Positions 60,264 to 64,000 of a stretch of 64,000 bases of DNA are shown here, one piece after another. Position 1 is the stretch's first letter. Each line of letters opens with the position of its first letter. Source of the stretch: CAZEHO01 sp964511945 (GTDB lineage Bacteria; Actinomycetota; Acidimicrobiia; Spongiisociales; UBA11373); NCBI GenBank assembly GCA_964511945.1, contig CAZEHO010000009.1, forward strand, positions 20,844 to 84,843, read 5' to 3'. The notes under the pieces are model-generated. The model saw nothing but the letters and a program-made list of their open reading frames with translations, made no database searches and was not told the origin of the DNA. Both the position numbers and the translations under genes were made by a program.

Positions 60264-62036
60264 ATGACCCGCATCGCACGTCCGGTGACGGTGGCAGCTG
60301 CTGCTGCCCTGCTCGGTGCGGCGTGCGCGTCGGCGATCGGGATCGATCCGCAGCCGACGACACTGGCAACGACCACCTCGACGACGGCGCCCGGCACCAT
60401 CAGCGGGGACGGCTACGGCGGGACCGCTGTGATTGGATTGGGAGAGGTGGGGTCGCCGCGCACCCTCAATCCGCTGCTGGCGGGCACGGACACGGAGACC
60501 CTGGACGTCGTGCGGCGGGCGGTGGGAGCGACCGCCTATCGGGTCGACCCGGTGTCCGGAGCGCTGGTTCCTCATCTGGTGCTCGAGCTTCCCAGCTTCA
60601 CCAACGGCGGCATCGTGGACGACGGCGGCGGGGTGGTCTCGGTCAACCTCCGGGTCGATCCTGAGGCCCGCTGGTCGGACGGCGCGAGGGTGACCGGCGA
60701 TGACTTCGTTTTCACCTTCGAGGTGATCTCGGACCTCACCCTTCCGATCCGCGAAGACGTCCGATCCCGCTACGCCCATGTCGTGCCGGGCTCGATGGGG
60801 GCCGATGGGGCCGAGGTGTCGTTCCGGGCCCGGGCCGACACCGACATTCACCTGCTGTTCGACATCGTGATTCCGCGACACCAGATCGAGGGAACCGATT
60901 TCATCGCGGACTGGAACGAAGAGATGTGGGTCTCGGCGGGACCGTTCGCCTTTCAATCATGGGAGCCGGATGAGTTCCTCGAGCTGCGGCGGAATCAGGA
61001 GTACTGGGTGCGCGACGATGACGGTGACCTCCTGCCCTACCTCGATCGGGTGGTGTTCAGGTTCTTCGATGTCGACCGCGGCATCGATCCCCGTATCGAG
61101 ACTTCGTTCCGGGGACGGGAGATCGACGTCCTGACCTTGCCGACGCCACTCGACACGATGGAGGACTACCTGCAACTGGAGAGTCGCGGCGCGGCCATTG
61201 CCACCGGACCGTCGGCGGCCTGGTACCAGCTCAACTTCCAGTTCGGCCCGAACAACCGGAACAGTGAGACCCTGAATCGCCACCTGGAGTTTCGCCGGGC
61301 CGTGGCGTACGCGATTGATCGGGACGAGCTGGCGGCGGCGCTCGGCACCCGGGCACAGCACGGATTCGTCACCGCCTACCGACCCGACCTCGACGACGAG
61401 CCGTGGTCGGTCTATGAGCGCGACGAAGAGCGGGTGGCCGGGCTCCTCTTCGAGCTCGGGGAACGGCTCGGGCTCGATCTGTTCGCCGGCGACGGGCCCC
61501 GTCTCGTTCTAACGGCTCCTGCCGCGAACGACGCGACGGTCGATCTGGCGGGACGCATCATCGTGATGCTGCGCGAAGCAGGGATCGGGGCCGAGCTGCA
61601 ACTGGAGGAATCAGCGCTGTTCTTTGGTGCAACGATCGACGATGGCACCTGGGATGTCGGCGCCTGGACCCTGCCCGGTGGCACCGGCACCGCGCCGGCC
61701 ATCGACGTCACCGAGTTCTTTGATCCCGACGGGCTGCCGTTCGTCGGCACCAACGTGTTCCGGTGGGGGACGATCGACTCGACCGTGCAGGACCCGATCA
61801 CCAGCGAATACGCCGATCTCATCGACCGCTTGCGCGCTGCAATCGACCCGAACGAGATCGACCCGTTGCTGCTGGAAGCGGAACAAATGCTGGCGGAGAA
61901 CATGGTGTTCCTCCCCATCGCCCCGGCCGGGCAGGTGGCTGTCGTGTGGTGGGGCGATGAAGTGACCGGGCCGGCGGTACACCCGCTGGCCGGTATCGCC
62001 TGGAACGTAGAGACCTGGCAGCGGCAGCCCGAGTAA
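60264..62036 (+). CDS. peptide/nickel-type ABC solute-binding lipoprotein (family 5)
   Basis: A 590-residue exported substrate-binding protein. ATG 60264 gives a signal sequence (TVAAAAALLGAAC) with a plausible but weak lipobox. A Thr-rich linker (TTLATTTSTTAPGT) follows, then the family 5 (OppA/DppA) fold. It has LGEVGSPRTLNPLLAGTDTE, WSDGARVTGDDFVFTFEVI (the SBP_bac_5 signature region), FRRAVAYAIDRDEL and a C-terminal EYADLIDRLRAAIDPNE. No permease or ATPase gene is adjacent, and the gene is inserted between tpiA and gpmA-secG. A second such protein begins at 63541. The substrate is unknown. A hairpin follows the stop. Confidence 0.88.
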   Translation: MTRIARPVTVAAAAALLGAACASAIGIDPQPTTLATTTSTTAPGTISGDGYGGTAVIGLGEVGSPRTLNPLLAGTDTETLDVVRRAVGATAYRVDPVSGALVPHLVLELPSFTNGGIVDDGGGVVSVNLRVDPEARWSDGARVTGDDFVFTFEVISDLTLPIREDVRSRYAHVVPGSMGADGAEVSFRARADTDIHLLFDIVIPRHQIEGTDFIADWNEEMWVSAGPFAFQSWEPDEFLELRRNQEYWVRDDDGDLLPYLDRVVFRFFDVDRGIDPRIETSFRGREIDVLTLPTPLDTMEDYLQLESRGAAIATGPSAAWYQLNFQFGPNNRNSETLNRHLEFRRAVAYAIDRDELAAALGTRAQHGFVTAYRPDLDDEPWSVYERDEERVAGLLFELGERLGLDLFAGDGPRLVLTAPAANDATVDLAGRIIVMLREAGIGAELQLEESALFFGATIDDGTWDVGAWTLPGGTGTAPAIDVTEFFDPDGLPFVGTNVFRWGTIDSTVQDPITSEYADLIDRLRAAIDPNEIDPLLLEAEQMLAENMVFLPIAPAGQVAVVWWGDEVTGPAVHPLAGIAWNVETWQRQPE

Positions 62037-62057
62037 TTGCCGGGCTGCGCCCGGCAA
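62037..62057 (+). terminator. hairpin terminator after the solute-binding protein gene
   Basis: TTGCCGGG (62037-62044) and CCCGGCAA (62050-62057) enclose CTGCG directly after the stop codon. It has a perfect 8-bp stem. Confidence 0.6.
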
Positions 62058-62093
62058 CGGAGATCAAAGTCCAGAGGTCAGAAGTCGGATTCC

Positions 62094-62121
62094 CGATCTC
62101 CGATCTCCGATCTCTGACCTC
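62094..62121. repeat. intergenic 7-bp-period repeat before gpmA
   Basis: Four adjoining heptamers, CGATCTC three times and then TGACCTC, lie about 50 bp upstream of gpmA. AGAGGTCAGAAGTC nearby (62073-62086) belongs to the same type. Confidence 0.8.
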
Positions 62122-62170
62122 CTCTTCAGGACCGCTACCGTCGCGCTCACGAACGCACCGGAGGCACGCA

Positions 62171-62917
62171 ATGACCACCAAGTTCGTTCTGCTGCGCCAC
62201 GGCCAGAGCCAGTGGAACCTCGAGAACCGATTCACCGGGTGGACCGACGTCGGTCTGACCGCACAAGGTGAAGCCGAGGCGCGCGGTGCCGGTCGCCTAC
62301 TCGCCGCCGAGGGGTATACGTTCGACCTGCTGTTCAGCTCGCTACAGCGTCGGGCGATCCTCACCGCTGACCTGGCCCTCGATGAAATGGACCTCCTCTG
62401 GATCCCGGTGGTTCGTCACTGGCGGCTCAACGAGCGGCATTACGGAGCGCTGCAGGGATTGAACAAGGCCGAGACGGCGGCGCTTCACGGTGACGACCAG
62501 GTTCACATCTGGCGTCGCAGCTACGACATCCCGCCGCCGGCGCTCGAACTCGACGACGAGCGGCATCCCGCCCACGACCCCCGCTACGCCGATCTCGCCC
62601 CCGACCTGCTCCCGGCAACCGAATCATTGAAGCTGGTCGTCGACCGCATGCTGCCGTTCTGGTACGACGCCATCGTGCCGGCATTGCGCTCCGGCCGGAA
62701 GGTGCTGGTGTCGGCACACGGCAACAGTTTGCGGGCACTGGTGAAGCATCTCGATGGGATCTCCGACGAAGACATCCCGAGTCTCAACATCCCGACCGGA
62801 GTGCCCCTGGTCTACGAACTCGACGAGGATCTGCAGCGGGTGGACTCGTACTACCTTGGCGATCCTGAGGAGATCGCCAAGGCTGCGCAAGCCGTCGCTG
62901 ATCAGGCGAAGGGTTAG
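62171..62917 (+). CDS. gpmA: 2,3-bisphosphoglycerate-dependent phosphoglycerate mutase
   Basis: Interconverts 3- and 2-phosphoglycerate through a phosphohistidine. The 248-residue product has VLLRHGQSQWNLENRFTGW with the catalytic H10, then SSLQRRAILTA, NERHYGALQGLNKAE with the catalytic Glu, and VSAHGNSLRALVKHL with the second histidine. The length fits the cofactor-dependent type. ATG 62171 is preceded by GGAGGC. It adds a further glycolytic gene to the pgk-tpiA neighbourhood. Confidence 0.96.
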   Translation: MTTKFVLLRHGQSQWNLENRFTGWTDVGLTAQGEAEARGAGRLLAAEGYTFDLLFSSLQRRAILTADLALDEMDLLWIPVVRHWRLNERHYGALQGLNKAETAALHGDDQVHIWRRSYDIPPPALELDDERHPAHDPRYADLAPDLLPATESLKLVVDRMLPFWYDAIVPALRSGRKVLVSAHGNSLRALVKHLDGISDEDIPSLNIPTGVPLVYELDEDLQRVDSYYLGDPEEIAKAAQAVADQAKG

Positions 62918-62954
62918 GGCCCGGTCACACTTGGCCGGCAACCGGCGAAGGGAC

Positions 62955-62982
62955 TTGCTATCGGACCCTTCGGTGCCATACT
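62955..62982 (+). promoter_or_regulatory. possible secG promoter
   Basis: TTGCTA (62955-62960) and CATACT (62977-62982) are separated by 16 bp and lie about 55 bp upstream of secG. They match the general -35/-10 pattern in part. Confidence 0.35.
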
Positions 62983-63035
62983 TGCTGCGACGGCCTGACT
63001 TGTGTGCAGGTCGTCATCGATGAAAGGGACTCGCT

Positions 63036-63275
63036 TTGTTAGAGGGCATCGCAATCACGCTCCACGTGATCTTCTCGCTCGGCTTGATCGCGTTGATCTT
63101 GCTGCACGCGGGTCGTGGCGGGGGTCTCTCCGACGCCTTTGGCGGCGGAATGGGACCGCTAGGAGGTGGTGTGGGTGCATCGTCGGTGGTGGAGAGAAAT
63201 CTCGACCGGTTGACGGTGATCGTGGCCGTGTTGTTTGCGACTACCACGCTCGCGCTCGCCTTTGTCCTCAGCTGA
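63036..63275 (+). CDS. secG: preprotein translocase subunit SecG
   Basis: Small subunit of the SecYEG export channel. The 79-residue protein has two membrane helices (about 4-23 and 58-78). The conserved loop between them is ILLHAGRGGGLSDAFGGGMG, closely matching the usual actinobacterial SecG. The start is TTG 63036 after AAAGGGA. Its position downstream of tpiA is conserved in actinobacteria, although two genes are inserted here. Confidence 0.93.
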   Translation: MLEGIAITLHVIFSLGLIALILLHAGRGGGLSDAFGGGMGPLGGGVGASSVVERNLDRLTVIVAVLFATTTLALAFVLS

Positions 63276-63540
63276 ACTCAGGGCCGACCAGAGTCAGACG
63301 AGCGATCAAGATTCATCTCGAGGGAGGAATGCGGATGCGATGTGATCGCAGACCGTCGTGCGCTTCGGGCGGTAGGGCCGGAGGCTCTCCGTCTGGTTAC
63401 GGCGGAACGCGCGTATTGCATTGCCCTCCCGAGCCTTCGGGCGGTAGTCTCCCTGGAGCATCCGCTCGGAAGCGGACCAATCACCTCGGCTGCGGCATGG
63501 GGCTCGCGGCGGGGTGAGAAGCTACGGAGGAGTTCAGTTC
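63276..63540 (+). other. 265-bp non-coding leader before a lipoprotein gene
   Basis: No gene is supported. It contains CTTCGGGCGGTAG twice (63363 and 63435), a hairpin TCCGCT/AGCGGA near 63460 and a GGAG/CTCC hairpin near 63380. It ends with a good GGAGGA ribosome-binding site. The hairpins may belong to a structured leader, but none matches a riboswitch class I know. Confidence 0.4.
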
Positions 63541-64000
63541 ATGAACAGACGGAACTGGGTGCTACGCCTGGCCGCGCTCTTTGCTGTATTGGCATTGGTA
63601 GCGGCGGCGTGCACCGATGACGACGACGCCGACACGACGGCGACGACGGCGGCTCCGGCGACGACGGCGGCACCGGCCACTACGGCCGCACCGGACGACG
63701 GTGATGACACACCGACGACCACCGCTGCGCCTGCCACGACCGCTGCGCCGGCGACGACGGCGGCACCGGTGGATGAGGGAATCCCGGGCGTGTTTACCAC
63801 CGCCCTCGTGGCCGACCTCACCACCAACAACTACTGGGCGTACGGTGACCCCGAGGCCTCGGTCCATAACGGATACGTGCTCGGCCAGTCGCAGCCTGCG
63901 CTGTACACCATCAGCATCCCCGACTTCCTGCACGTGCCCGTGCTGGCGGCCGGTGCTGCTCCCGACCTCGTCGCAGAAGGCGGTGCCTTCAGCGCAACCA
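63541..64000 (+). CDS. solute-binding lipoprotein, N-terminal part (cut by window end)
   Basis: ATG 63541 follows GGAGGA by 8 bases. The visible 153 codons show a signal peptide with lipobox LVAAAC (cysteine near residue 24) and an acidic patch DDDDAD. A repetitive linker of TTAAPA units follows (about 30-72), then a folded start (VFTTALVADLTTNNYWAYG, SQPALYTISIPDF). Such linkers are typical of Acidimicrobiia exported proteins. The beginning resembles a family 5 peptide-binding protein, like that at 60264, but too little is visible for a firm call. Confidence 0.75.
   Translation, partial: MNRRNWVLRLAALFAVLALVAAACTDDDDADTTATTAAPATTAAPATTAAPDDGDDTPTTTAAPATTAAPATTAAPVDEGIPGVFTTALVADLTTNNYWAYGDPEASVHNGYVLGQSQPALYTISIPDFLHVPVLAAGAAPDLVAEGGAFSAT

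Noticed and set aside
63276..63540. Riboswitch before the last lipoprotein gene
   Set aside because: Hairpins exist, but none of the riboswitch consensus motifs I know can be found.

Overview
The window is high-GC chromosomal DNA, probably from an uncultured actinobacterium of or near the class Acidimicrobiia. This placement rests on gene order and protein style, not on a marker phylogeny. The order polA, rpsA, coaE, uvrB, uvrA, uvrC, rapZ, yvcK, pgk, tpiA, secG is the typical actinobacterial arrangement. The ileS gene has a T-box leader. Secreted proteins carry long Thr/Ala/Pro-rich linkers after their signal peptides. A run of 100 N shows that this is an assembled scaffold.

Left part (1-11265): the 5' part of ileS (minus strand) with a T-box leader, a YggU-family gene, a dksA-like gene, lspA and rluD. 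Next comes a minus-strand glycolytic cluster of a class I aldolase and two phosphofructokinases, one with ATP-type and one with PPi-type signatures. The replicative polymerase dnaE follows. Middle-left (11331-27432): two exported or membrane proteins of unknown function, a pair of ArsA/Get3-like ATPases with a small companion, a double-length ThyX-like protein, transporters (EamA, MATE, MFS), xpt, nth, ccdA, trpE and a YgfZ-like gene.

Centre (27485-38746): a two-component system, a structured inverted-repeat intergenic element, trpC-trpF-trpB-trpA, nadE, an 83-bp tandem repeat array just downstream of tRNA-Leu(CAA), and polA. Right part (38877-64000): rpsA, with an unresolved 24-bp repeat tract at its N-terminus; a CpaE/TadZ-like ATPase; coaE; all three uvr excision genes; tatA; a methyltransferase; a sulfotransferase; a very large glycosyltransferase; rapZ-yvcK-pgk-tpiA; two peptide-type solute-binding lipoproteins (the second cut by the window end); gpmA; and secG.

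Most genes are housekeeping: glycolysis (two pfk, fbaB, pgk, tpiA, gpmA), tryptophan synthesis, DNA replication and repair, and protein export. The most unusual signals are two proteins or protein pairs in which a conserved catalytic motif is split between two paralogous halves (the ArsA-like pair and the tandem ThyX). Others are the tRNA-linked tandem repeats, heptamer-period intergenic repeats close to gene starts, and the acidic repeat extension on ribosomal protein S1.
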